Under the pieces are notes generated by a model. It was not told the origin of the DNA, made no database searches, and was given only the letters and a program-made list of their open reading frames with translations. Shown in pieces: positions 8,699 to 17,990 of a stretch of 64,000 nucleotides of DNA. The DNA is taken from NCBI GenBank assembly GCA_001939145.1, contig LSRX01001111.1, positions 1-64,000 of the forward strand, given 5' to 3'. A program made the translations under genes and the position numbers. Numbering within the stretch: the stretch's first letter is position 1; every line of letters starts with the position of its first letter. This DNA is from Symbiodinium microadriaticum. Lineage: Eukaryota > Sar > Dinophyceae > Suessiales > Symbiodiniaceae.

Positions 8699-9809
8699 GG
8701 TCAACATCGGGGAGCCAAGCCCAGACCCGGTGAACGCTGGTGCAAACCAGGCGCAGCAGCCAAAGCCACAGGAGGAGGGCAGGCAGTCTGGGGGTGCAAG
8801 GGAGGCCGCTGGGCCACAGGAGAAGGAAACCAGCCCAAGGCTGGTGGAAGCCCCTCGGTGGAACGACTCGTCCCGTTCTTGGGCCGTCGCGAGGGAAGCC
8901 TTAAGCCAGCCAGAGGCAATTCACCCGGAGCCGGACTATACTGTCACGATGGTTTTTACGATCCAAATGAGGAAAGACGTCAACCCTTGCCACTCGAGGT
9001 ACCACCCACAGGTCAAGGTAACGTACACAGATCGCCAAGCCGGTGAAACCAGCCTTGACTTAGTGGTGGTAGGGTTAGGAGGGTCGCTAATTGTAACCCA
9101 GACCCCACACCGTCCTGGTGTGGTGTGGAAGATGTCTACGTACCCACAGGACCCTGAGGTCAAGATCTGCAGAGTCTTCGGTGCAGTCACACCAGGACTC
9201 ATCAAGACAGCCGGGGTGCACCAGCTATGGGAGCAGGGCTACAAGGCGAGTGAGGACCCCCTTTGGGTCAACCTCATCGAGATGGAGGCGATGACCCCGC
9301 TCCCGGCAGAGCTTAATGACACCCTGGTGATCCAGGCAATGTTCTCGGTGGCGCTGGCTGCAAAGGTCGTCTATGTCCGGGACGTTGGCAGAGGCAACCT
9401 GGGCCTCAGACCACCAAACCTGGAGGAAGGCGGCCTGCCGGTGCTCGTCTTCATTGACGTCAACGGATGGCAGGCATATGAGGAGGGCCAGTACCCAAAG
9501 TGGCCCAACCAGGCACAGCTGTCTGGTTTCTGGAAGACCATAGCAGCGCACAACACCGAGATGAAAGACGAGCTCAAAGGACTGGTGGAGCAGTACCATA
9601 CCAGTCTTGAGAAAGTCACGTGTGCACTCAAAGTGTATGCGAAAAGTCGGCTCCCAGAAGCTGACTACACGGCTCTGCTCCGCACACTGGTGAAGGCACA
9701 GGTACTTGCGCTGAGCCCAGAAGGGGTCCTAGGCCAGCCCCTCCTCCCGGAGGGGTATGTGCACGACCTGGTTCCAGGCAAGACCTGGTTGATCCTGCCT
9801 TTCCCGTGA
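8690..9809 (+). CDS. LINE copy 1 ORF3, C-terminal globular segment
   Basis: From about 8690 to the TGA at 9807-9809 the frame changes from low complexity to globular sequence of about 370 residues, with segments such as TVTMVFTIQMRKDVNPC and LPVLVFIDVNGWQAYEEGQ. The open frame extends upstream to 8454, but that part reads like a shadow of the acidic segment in the other frame. I do not recognise the fold. The position after ORF2 and before the element's 3' end suggests an element-encoded accessory protein. Copy 2 cannot be compared because it is cut by an N at 17990. Confidence 0.5.
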
Positions 9810-10049
9810 AGCAAGTTGTATGCCAGGTCAACAACACAAGGCCAGCACTGGTGCTACCAGTACCAGCTCAGCTGGTGGTCCTGGCATACTGGTGGCAAAC
9901 CAGTCGAGCTGGTGGATACCAGTAACTGGTCTACCCAGTGTAGCTGTAGGTACCAGTTTTTACTGGTGTAGGTCAGACGAGGCCAGCAAAGACTGGTTGC
10001 TGGAAACCAGCTCTGAGGCCCTTCTTTCTGACCAAAAGGTCCACCTAGG
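9810..10049. other. Non-coding 3' region of LINE copy 1
   Basis: Between the ORF3 stop and the 128-bp terminal repeat no frame is convincing. The sequence is dominated by CTGGT/ACCAG inverted repeats, about one every 20 bp between 9847 and 9967. It probably represents the 3' UTR of the element. Confidence 0.5.
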
Positions 10050-10177
10050 CTAGCTCGACTGAAAACCAGCACGGCTGGTGAAAGGTGAAGAAACCTTCAC
10101 CTGTAGCTTACTGCAAGTCTCACCTTGAACCGAGCAAAGCTCAGCGACACGTTCGCCCCCCACGAGGAAAATATGCT
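10050..10177 (+). repeat. 128-bp terminal repeat, copy a (putative LINE 3' end)
   Basis: This segment (CTAGCTCGACTGAAAACCAG to GAGGAAAATATGCT) recurs nearly unchanged at 10483-10608. It contains the perfect 8-bp hairpin AGGTGAAG/CTTCACCT. It follows ORF3 of copy 1 and is followed within 1-2 nt by a spliced-leader fragment, so it is most simply read as the 3' terminus of an upstream element. Confidence 0.7.
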
Positions 10178-10178
10178 G

Positions 10179-10201
10179 TTGGCTCAAGGTCTTGGCTCAA
10201 G
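10179..10201 (+). promoter_or_regulatory. Two truncated spliced-leader relics
   Basis: TTGGCTCAAG occurs at 10179-10188 and again at 10192-10201, separated by GTC. This is the last 10 nt of the dinoflagellate spliced leader, repeated in tandem as expected after trans-splicing, reverse transcription and re-insertion. It lies 1 nt after the end of terminal repeat copy a. Confidence 0.75.
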
Positions 10202-10481
10202 CTTGTAGGTCAAGTGTAGGGTGGTAGTACCTGGGGCTCTGGTTCTCCGTCCCCGTAGGTCCTGCCCTGCAGGCGTAGCAGCCCTGAGCCATGTGTAAAG
10301 GTTTCTTGCCGTTCGGAGTCTGGTGAGGATAGAGGCTGCTGCGCTCCGCTCCTTTCCTTGCTAGATCGGCTAGCAGTGGGTGAGGGCACGGGTACGCCCA
10401 GCCCACGCTGCTGATAGTATGCTAGGTTTGTGTGCGTTGCTGCACTTTACTCGTCCCCCATACCGTGAAGTAGTCAGGTGT
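10202..10481 (+). other. Probable 5' UTR start of a third, truncated element
   Basis: The DNA between the spliced-leader relics and the single-N join has no good open frame. By position it matches the 5' UTR of another element whose body is missing at the N (10482). Confidence 0.35.
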
Positions 10482-10482
10482 N
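10482..10482. other. Single-N assembly join
   Basis: An isolated N lies between two near-identical 126-128 bp segments, a typical place for an unresolved repeat join. Sequence may be missing or falsely adjacent here. Confidence 0.8.
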
Positions 10483-10608
10483 CTAGCTCGACTGAAACCA
10501 GCACGGCTGGTGAAAGGTGAAGAAACCTTCACCTGTAGCTTACTGCAAGTTTCACCCAAACCGAGCAAAGCTCAGCGACACGTTCGCCCCCAACGAGGAA
10601 AATATGCT
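10483..10608 (+). repeat. 126-bp terminal repeat, copy b
   Basis: This near-identical copy of 10050-10177 ends at the same AATATGCT. It is followed at 10611 by C-rich sequence running into a 21-nt match to the spliced leader, so both copies have the same kind of 3' neighbour. Confidence 0.7.
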
Positions 10609-10613
10609 TTCCC

Positions 10614-10659
10614 CCGTAGCCATTTTGGCTCAAGCCATTTTGGCTCAAGTTGGCTCAAG
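10614..10659 (+). promoter_or_regulatory. Spliced leader (21 nt) plus two nested relics
   Basis: 10614-10634 matches the 3' 21 nt of the dinoflagellate 22-nt spliced leader (CCGTAGCC...GGCTCAAG). 10635-10649 is a 15-nt copy (CCATTTTGGCTCAAG) and 10650-10659 a 10-nt copy (TTGGCTCAAG). The full leader is a well-known dinoflagellate sequence. The tandem of shortened copies implies successive rounds of trans-splicing followed by retroposition. It marks the 5' end of the retroposed LINE RNA that carries the ORF1 at 10900. It is not an SL RNA gene: nothing like a splice donor with an Sm site follows. Confidence 0.9.
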
Positions 10660-10899
10660 CCAGTAGAGAGTTGCAGTCTGTGAGAGGCCCCTGGGTTCAG
10701 GTCCTAACTGTGTGGCAAGAGACCCCAAACAGGACAACCCCAGCTTTAGCTTAGTTCTGGCCATAGCTGCAACCAACCTGTAAAGGCTTGGTGTCCAACC
10801 AGTCCTTCGGTCTGGTGCCTCTGCTTGCTGGTGAAAACCAGTTCACTGGTGAATCCAGTGCTTGGTGCTACCAAGCAGGAGAACGCCCAGGCAAGAGCC
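10660..10899 (+). promoter_or_regulatory. 5' UTR of LINE copy 2
   Basis: Between the spliced-leader relics and the ORF1 ATG lie 240 nt without good coding. The last 75 nt hold three consecutive hairpins (10828-10841, 10844-10860, 10861-10875) ending 24 nt before the start codon. They could affect initiation, but that is inference. Confidence 0.5.
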
Positions 10900-11820
10900 A
10901 TGCCCAACATGTGGATCTACTGTGACTGTGGTTGGGGTTGGGCTCTCAGGAAGGACGTAAAAGAAGGATGGAGCACAAACTGCGAGTGTTGTGGCCGCAA
11001 CTGGGGAAAGCTGCTGGCTAAGCACCAGATGCAATCCGGCCACACCGACAGCTCCTCTGACACCTCAGAAGGCTGGGGGCGCAACATCACTTGGAAATCG
11101 AACCGACAGGTATGGACTGAGGAACCATGGCCCCCACAGCGGAGGACGTGGAAGCCGGAGGCGCCCCCAGGCCTGGGAGGCGGACAGTGGATGTCCACCC
11201 AAGAATACCAGGACGCTGTAGCAAGTCTGTGGCAGGACGCAGATCCCCAGGCCCAGCAGGTTTTGAGAGCTTGCGGCATTGAGCCGCCTAGCAGTGAAAC
11301 GGACACGGACCCCAGGAAGGTGCTGAAAAGATACCTGGCGGAGTACAAGCACATCACGCAACAGCACCGCAACCTGGTGTCCAGAAAAGCACAACTGCAA
11401 ATCAAGGCGGACAAGATAAAGGCCCAGTTTGAAAAAGCTGTGCAGGATCTTGCTGATGTCTCAAAGGACATTGAAAAGACCGAAGAACACTTATGCAGAG
11501 TGCAGACGCAGGTCCAGGAACGCTTGAGGGATTCGGAGCCTCCCCAGGTACAGGACTTACAAAGCCTGCTCAAAAACGCAGGTGTGAGCCTCAGTGACGA
11601 GCAGCAGGTTGCTCTCTCAGCGTTCATCCAAACCATGAAGAAGCCCCAGGAAGACGAAGATGCCATGGGGGATCTGGGGGGAGGATGGTTCGGCGAACCA
11701 ATGGCGCCCAGCATGTTTGCAGAGGGGCGCTTTGCGTCTGAGACTGACACAGGCTTCGGACCTCAACGGGCTAAGGCAACACAGCGGAGCAATCCGCTGT
11801 CACGTGCTGAAAAAGAGTAG
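10900..11820 (+). CDS. LINE copy 2 ORF1: zinc-finger and coiled-coil protein, 306 aa
   Basis: I chose ATG 10900, the first ATG after the spliced leader and UTR in this frame; the open frame extends upstream only through UTR. Residues ~1-40 carry a CxC...CxxC cluster (CDCGWGW...CECCGRNW), a likely zinc-binding module. Residues ~145-225 are heptad-like and highly charged (KRYLAEYKHITQQHRN...KADKIKAQFEKAVQDL), a strong coiled coil. An acidic, Gly-rich tail follows. Zinc finger plus coiled coil upstream of ORF2 fits a LINE ORF1 RNA-binding protein that trimerises and packages element RNA, although the family was not identified. ORF2 begins about 170 nt downstream. No lesion is seen. Confidence 0.75.
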   Translation: MPNMWIYCDCGWGWALRKDVKEGWSTNCECCGRNWGKLLAKHQMQSGHTDSSSDTSEGWGRNITWKSNRQVWTEEPWPPQRRTWKPEAPPGLGGGQWMSTQEYQDAVASLWQDADPQAQQVLRACGIEPPSSETDTDPRKVLKRYLAEYKHITQQHRNLVSRKAQLQIKADKIKAQFEKAVQDLADVSKDIEKTEEHLCRVQTQVQERLRDSEPPQVQDLQSLLKNAGVSLSDEQQVALSAFIQTMKKPQEDEDAMGDLGGGWFGEPMAPSMFAEGRFASETDTGFGPQRAKATQRSNPLSRAEKE

Positions 11821-11993
11821 GAGCTGAGCGGTGGGAGGAGGCGAGCCGCCGCGTTTCCTCTCAGCCCCACCACGGCGCCGCAGGGACAGGGCAAGGCTCT
11901 TGCTACGGCCCTTGTTTTGGTTCCTGAGCAAAAAGTAATCTTTTGGAGGCCGAAGGCTGATCGTAGCCACAACACTGGTGTAACCGTGAAGTT

Positions 11994-14900
11994 TTGTCGC
12001 AAAGGTCTGAACCAGTGGAGCACTGGTGGTCAGGATACAGTTGGCTCCAGCCATTCGAGAAGGAGCAAACAATTTTGCAAGGTGAGCAGCCCACTCTTAT
12101 GGAAGGTCACAGGTATCAGGTTTGTGACTTGTGTAAAGTTGAGCCTGGTGCTAAGGTGACAATCTCGCAAGAGTGGCAAACCGCCCTTTGGGTGGCAGAA
12201 AAGCAGGTGGTTACCAGGATCCAACCCTGGTGCAGTCACCAATTTTAACCAGGTATGCTGGTGCAGCATACAGCCTAAGGCAGAAACCGTGGGGCTGGTG
12301 CTGCAAGGCATGTGAAACCTGGGTTTTTAATCAGAAGCAGAGCGAGCTACAAAGTGGTTTCTCAGGAGTTGCCCAGGTTTGGCCGCAGCTCAGCGAGGCT
12401 GCACTCACCGGCCCTCTCTACTTCCCTGTGGATTTCGAGCCGTGGGAAGCTGGGGAGCCTGGTGGGATCCAGCAGGGTGATCTGGTCAACGAGGAGGAGC
12501 ACGAAAGTAAAGCGTCGGATGCTGTGACTGGTGTCAAAGCCAGTTCCAGGGAGCTCAATGCACCCAAGCAAACCAGGCAAACCTGGTGCCAAGCAAAAAG
12601 AAAAAAGCGGCAGTCCCCAGATCGACCTTACGAGGCAGGGCCTAGCACCCAAGGCAGCAGGTTCGCAGCCAGGCCTGGTGTATCCAGGAAGGAGCAGTGC
12701 AGGTTTGAGCAGTCGGAACCCAGTGCCCCAACCAGGCAGGACTGGTGCCAACTTTCGGATATCCTGGTGCAGCAGCCTCAGTTCTGCATGAAAGCTAAAG
12801 AAGCTGCACTTCTGTCATGGATTGAAAGGTTTGAAAGGTTTTTGGTGCCGGGATCTTTGGGGTACTGGATTGCAAACAGGATTCCTGAATGCCTAGCTGG
12901 GGATGAAGAAGACACCATTGGCATTCTAGCAGGCATTGAGGATGTCAAAACGCAAGGAACTGCAAGACCCAAAGAGGATTGTTGCCGCATCCTGCAAGCC
13001 AATATCACGAGCTACAGGTCTGAGATCAGACAATGGCTGGTGAGCAACCAGTGGCATGTTGCGTGCCTTCAGGAAACCCACCAAGTGGAGTCGGCCACTG
13101 AGGCCATGACATCCTCTTTGAGGGCAGTTGCTCTGGAGCCATGGGCCCTCCCGGCTGAACCAACCCAAGGGGGCTCTACTGGAGTCTGGTCAGCATGTCC
13201 CGCTCAAACTACCAGACACGTTTCCTCCACAAGCATGGTGAAAGTGGCAAAGGCTTTGTGTTCTCAGGTATTCGGTTTCGTGGCTGGGAAATGGCGATTG
13301 GAAACTTATACCTGGAATCTGGTGTTGGACCAGAAGGTGGTGTAAACCCCAGCCTCCTGGCTGCCCTTGCCCTTTTCTTGCAGGAGCTACGAATCCCATG
13401 GATTGTGGTGGGAGACTGGAATTGCACGCATGATGAGCTGGCATCCTCAGGCTTTCTACAGTCAGTTCATGGGAGGTTGCTGGCCCCCTTGGATGCCACC
13501 ACATCGCATGGTTCTTCAATCGACTTTGGAGTAGTTTGTGCCAAGCTGGCGGGCTGTGTGAGCATGGAAACTGAATGGAATGTGCCATTCAAGCCACATG
13601 CGGCTCTCCTTTTCACGGTGCATAAGGCTGGAGCCAGTTTGCCAGTCCCGCAGCCTCCGAAGTTTGTTGAGGCCCCTGGTGATAACCAGGTAGAAGGCGG
13701 CGAAAAAGACATCAACGAAGTCTTGGCCATGTTTGAGCCCCCAAGCCAGCAAGAACAGGACGTCCAATGGGGGCGAGTTGTGGCGAAGCTTGAGGCAGAC
13801 CTCCAAATGCCTGGCAAAGGCAGAGGCTGGTGCTTTCCAGTCAAACGTGAACCGTTGGTGGCACCAACAGCGCCTGACAAAGCATGGCAAGGAGGTAGAG
13901 TTGCCTTTTGGGAAAGAATCCAGCTTTGGATACAGCAAAGGCAAGAAAGGCCCCTCAAGCCGTCGCAGGTAAAATTGTTCATTCGGCAGATGCAGCATGT
14001 TAAGCATATGTTGGAACCGGAGGAACAATCTCAAGCTGAATTCCTGCGCACTGAGCTTGAGAATTTTGTCATTGGGCACCCAACCAATATGACATTGGTG
14101 AACACAGTCGTGGCCAATGCAAAGGAGGCTGCCCGTGAGTGGCGCAATAGTCAACAAGAAAGCTACCAAACCTGGCTGCAAGGAGCTGTGGAAGGTGGCA
14201 TGCGGGGCCTGTATAAGTCCCTCAAGAAGCCTGAAAATATTCAGGCGAGGCCATACAGGGAAGCCAGCAGTGAGCTTCGCCCCCACCTCCGGAGGCAAGA
14301 GTGGAAACAAGTTTGGAAACCGCAGGCTGACAATAGCCCGGAAGACCACCCCTTGTTTGAGGAGCTCAGGCAACAGGCTGCTGAACAGCTCCGACAGGTG
14401 GGGCCACTCACCGACAAGCAGGTGGCAGAAGCTTTGCGGAAAATGGCCAAAAAGGCATGTGGCCCGGACGGGCTCACTGGCCCAATGCTCAAAGCACTAG
14501 AACCAAACCAGGTGGCCCTGGTGGCGGATGCTTTCCGGACTTGGGAAGCCACGGGTGTCATGCCAGAGACTGCCACAATGTCACTTGTGGCGCTTCTCCC
14601 AAAGAAAGAGTCTGAAGAAAGACCGATTGCTCTGACATCATACGCGTACCGAGCCTGGTGTAAATCCAGGTACCCGTTGCATGATGAGTGGGCCAGACAA
14701 TATCAGTTGTCTTCGCCGTGGGACAGGGCAGTCAAAAACCATTCCTCCTTGGAGGTTGCAGTCACGAGAGTGCTGAAAGGTGAGATGCACAGACAAAACC
14801 AGAAGTCTGGCATTACGTTGCTCCTTGACTTGAAAGGTTTTTACGAAAATGTGTCCCACAAAGACCTGATTGTCGGTGCTTTCAAGCATCGCTACCCTGC

Positions 14901-17674
14901 CTTGTTGCTGCACGGGGCAATGCAACTGTACCGTGGTAAAAGGCACTTGTGTGCAGAAAACATGGTGAGTGCACCCCTGGTGGCAACCCAGGGTATCCTG
15001 GCGGGGTGCCCGCTTGCCCCAGGGTTAAGCAAGCTGGTTATGCACGACATTGTGGAACCCATCTGGCAGGGTCCGCCGCAGTGCCATGTTGACTTGTACA
15101 TTGATGATACAGGGTTCGATGTGGTGCATAGCGGCCCCAAGCAGTGTGCAAACATGGCATACCAAGTTTGGCAGGAAGCACGGAAAAGATTCCAGGATGC
15201 CAAACTCCCTCTGAGTATTGGCAAAACAGCGTGGATATGCAGTAAAAAAAAGGTTGAGAAGGCCTTGGCAAAACTGCTGCAGGCTGGTGATCCAGCCATT
15301 CGAGATATCCACCGTGACCTGGGTGTAGACTCAGGCTGGGGAAAGCGACGCAGGATAATGAACCACCGAAGTCGGATGTGCAAAGGAGGGGCCCGGAAGA
15401 AGCGCCTGGACACCTTAGCTCCTGACAGAGGGCCTAAGATCAGAGCTTACAAGCAGGGCGTCTTGAGCGTGGCCCTCTATGGCCATGTGGCCATTGGCCT
15501 GGCCCCCAAAAGGCTCAAGTGGATCCGGCATCAACAAGCGCAAGTCCTAGGTAGGATGAGCTTGGGTTCGACGGAATATGTGTTGGAGCTGGCCAACAGC
15601 AAACATGAAGATCCTGCGTTCACTATCATCAACCAGCATTTCCGGTTTTTTCACCAACTCCTGGTGAAATGGAACCAGGGAAATTTGGACGAAATTGAGG
15701 TCTCCTGGAGATTCTGGTACAAGCGAATCCTGAGCCACAAGGAACCGTGGAGAATTGTGGTTGGTCCAATCGGAGCTGCCGTCTGCTACTTGAAAGCCTT
15801 GGGTTGGACAGCGCCCTCTCTCACTGTGTGGCGAGCTGGTGACGAAGAATTTCACATTTTGGACAGGGCTAGCCTTCACGCACTTAGCTTTGCTTTGAGG
15901 CGGGCTTGTAACGAGTGGAGATGGAAGGCCCTGTCGCATAGTGAAGCTGGAATTTCGCTTGAAAATGGAATTCAGTGGCAGGCCCCTGGGAAGGCTCGGA
16001 AGAAGCTCAAAGGCCTCAGAAACAAAGCTCTTGTGGCAGTCTGGCAAGGGGCTATCAGACATGGCTCGGGAGCCTGGTGTGCCAGGTGTGACCAGGAAGC
16101 CTCGCTGAAGCATGTGTTGTGGGATTGCAGCTGGTGGAAAGAAAACCAGCAAGAACCTGCCGATTTCCCCAAACTGCGCAAGGACTACCCAGACTCAAGC
16201 CTGTGGCTCAGAGGGTTACCTGGAAAGCAGCCACGGCCTCTCTGTTATGCACAGGTTTTGCAGGAGTCAGGGATTTTTCAGCAATCGGAAATCGAGGCAG
16301 AGGACCTGCATTTTGCCACAGATGGAAGCCCTGGTGGATCCCAGGACTCAAGGTTCCAGGTTATGACCTGGGGTGTGATTGCTTTCAAAATCCAAGGGTC
16401 CGAGATCCAGGTAGTGGGAAGCGCCAGCGGACCAGTACCGTGCGAGCAAACTGTTTTCCGGGCAGAAGCACAAGCGCTGGTGTACCTGGTGGGAAAAGTC
16501 CAGGGGCATCTAGAGGTGACAACTGACGCCCAGAGCGTCACAAAAGCAGTGCGGCGCAGACCTGGCTGGAAGTCTGAGGACTTACTCCAACCCCTAAGGG
16601 AAGCCAATGAGCGACTTCACCTCACATGGGTGAACAGTCACCTCACCCAACAAGAATTTGCCTGCAAGTTTGGCGAAGCTGCGTTGTGGCGGTGGAGATC
16701 AAACCAACTAGTAGACGACCTGGTGCAAAACCAGGCAAATTCACGACGGGACATGAAATGGGAGCAGAAGGTCCTCATTGGGGATGAGGTGGCGATCAGG
16801 GTGAACAACTTGCTGGCTCGTCGTGCCGAAGAGTTACTGCAAGCTGACTCCTCGCAGGGCCCGCAAATCATTTTCCCCGAACGTCTCTCACATGAAGAAG
16901 AAGCGCCCGTAAAGAAGAAGTTAAAAGGCCCAAGACAGGCGAAGATTATTAAGTTCAGCAGCAAGACCAGAACCAAAACCCAGGCACAGGGCCCTGGTGA
17001 CACTAAGCCCAATAAACGAAGGCAAATGGAGGCCATGTTGGAGGGCGCCAGCCCCAACTTAGGGCACACGTGGGTGGTTGGGCACAGGTCCCGGGACCAA
17101 CTCACCATCAAGTGCAGCACAAGGCCCTCCCTTTCCCCTGCCGGCTCATGGATCACACCGTATTGTGAACGGTGGGCGGGCCTGGTTATGCACCAAATGT
17201 GGCCTCAAGCAGTGGGTTAACCAGGATAATCTGTCTGGTGCTCTTAGCAAGGAGTGCCGTCAAAGGTACCAAGGAAAGGATCCTTGGGTGAAGGAGGTCA
17301 TTCAAAAGGCAGTGCCAAAAACGTCTTTCTTCCAGCCACGAGGTGCTCCCCTTGTTCCCCCTGAACCCCAGGCTCGTGCCCCTGCACACTTTGGAAGCTC
17401 AGGGGTTTTGCAAGCAGCTGAGAGTAGCAACCAGGGTAGGCATGCTGTTGTACATGGAAACACATTGACCAGTGACGGTGATGCTGGTGACGAGGTTGGT
17501 GAAACTGTTGCTGGTGATGGAGTGGTGCCCAACCAAAGAACCAGTGACAAGGCAACACCCAAAACCAAGGGTGGAAAACAGCCCGTGCCCAAAGCCAAGC
17601 CCAAGCCAAAAACCCCTGGTAAAACCAGGCCCCAAAGTGCGGACCCCCAGCAAACCAGGCTGACTTTCAAGTAG
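11994..17674 (+). pseudogene. LINE copy 2 ORF2, frameshifted (APE-RT-RNase H)
   Basis: This is a close relative of the copy 1 polyprotein, similar along its whole length. The N-terminal CxxC segment (CDLCK, WCCKAC) is better kept than in copy 1. It is split by three lesions relative to copy 1: loss of one C near 12225, loss of one G near 13184 (first open frame 12173-13345, next 13195-17220), and a 74-nt deletion at 17120/17121 that removes the CSTCG zinc module and shifts the frame, the tail resuming in 17078-17674. EEP (GDWN, SIDF), RT (LLLDLKGFYE, YIDD) and RNase H (FATDGS) motifs are all intact within the middle frame. Confidence 0.9.
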
Positions 17675-17716
17675 CAATTTTGGGCTCAAAACTGGGGAAC
17701 CTAGCTAGCAGCAGCC

Positions 17717-17989
17717 ATGGCAGAGCGCAATTCTGGTGATGACCAGGACCGCCGCCCTGGTGATGACCAGGAAGACGGCCCTGGTGAACACCAGGAGCAA
17801 GACAATGCTGGTGAAGAGCCAGCCCAGGCTTCCAGCTCCTGGGAAAGGCCTTCCAGCTCCTGGGAAAGACCTGGTGCCAGACCAGGTAACACTCCTGCCC
17901 AACAACCACTCACAGAGTACAAAAAGTGGTACAACAGAAATAGGCCAGGGAAGAAGGAAAGACAGGAAGGAGCCAAAGCCAGGGGAATC
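17717..17989 (+). pseudogene. LINE copy 2 ORF3, truncated at assembly join
   Basis: The frame starts at an ATG 43 nt after the ORF2 stop with the same MAERNSGDDQDRRPGDDQ beginning as copy 1, then continues in parallel through KSGTTEIG-region DNA until the N at 17990. After the N the sequence belongs to another element. An extra NAGEEP segment relative to copy 1 is due to an inserted GCTGGTGAAGAGCCAGC-type palindrome near 17808, another sign that the hairpin family changes length. Confidence 0.7.
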
Positions 17990-17990
17990 N
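17990..17990. other. Single-N assembly join
   Basis: Matching to LINE copy 1 stops exactly here and an unrelated RT fragment begins. Adjacency across this point is not established. Confidence 0.8.

Larger units (their letters stand above)
7810..10875. repeat. Dense CTGGTG...CCAG mini-hairpin family
   Basis: Stems CTGGT/ACCAG with 2-6 nt loops that usually begin GN recur in coding and non-coding DNA. Examples: 7810-7823, 7833-7848, 7857-7872, 7941-7957, 8510-8525, 8614-8631. A non-coding cluster has ACTGGT/ACCAGT 9847-9861, ACCAGC/GCTGGT 9862-9876, ACTGGT/ACCAGT 9888-9904, CTGGT/ACCAG 9909-9922 and ACCAGT/ACTGGT 9952-9967. Three in a row at 10828-10875 have different arms that still pair: CTGGT/ACCAG, CACTGG/CCAGTG, CTTGGT/ACCAAG. 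AGGTGAAG/CTTCACCT at 10083-10102 is similar in size. Confidence 0.8.

Noticed and set aside
10614-10634. SL RNA gene
   Set aside because: The 21 nt are followed by truncated leader copies rather than a GT donor, Sm site and SL RNA 3' part, so this is a retroposed leader, not the donor gene.
10640-10700. tRNA-like A and B boxes (TGGCTCAAGCC ... GGTTCAGGTCC)
   Set aside because: The A-box-like part is the spliced-leader relic, and the putative T-arm does not form a 5-bp stem. Not a tRNA or tRNA-derived SINE head.
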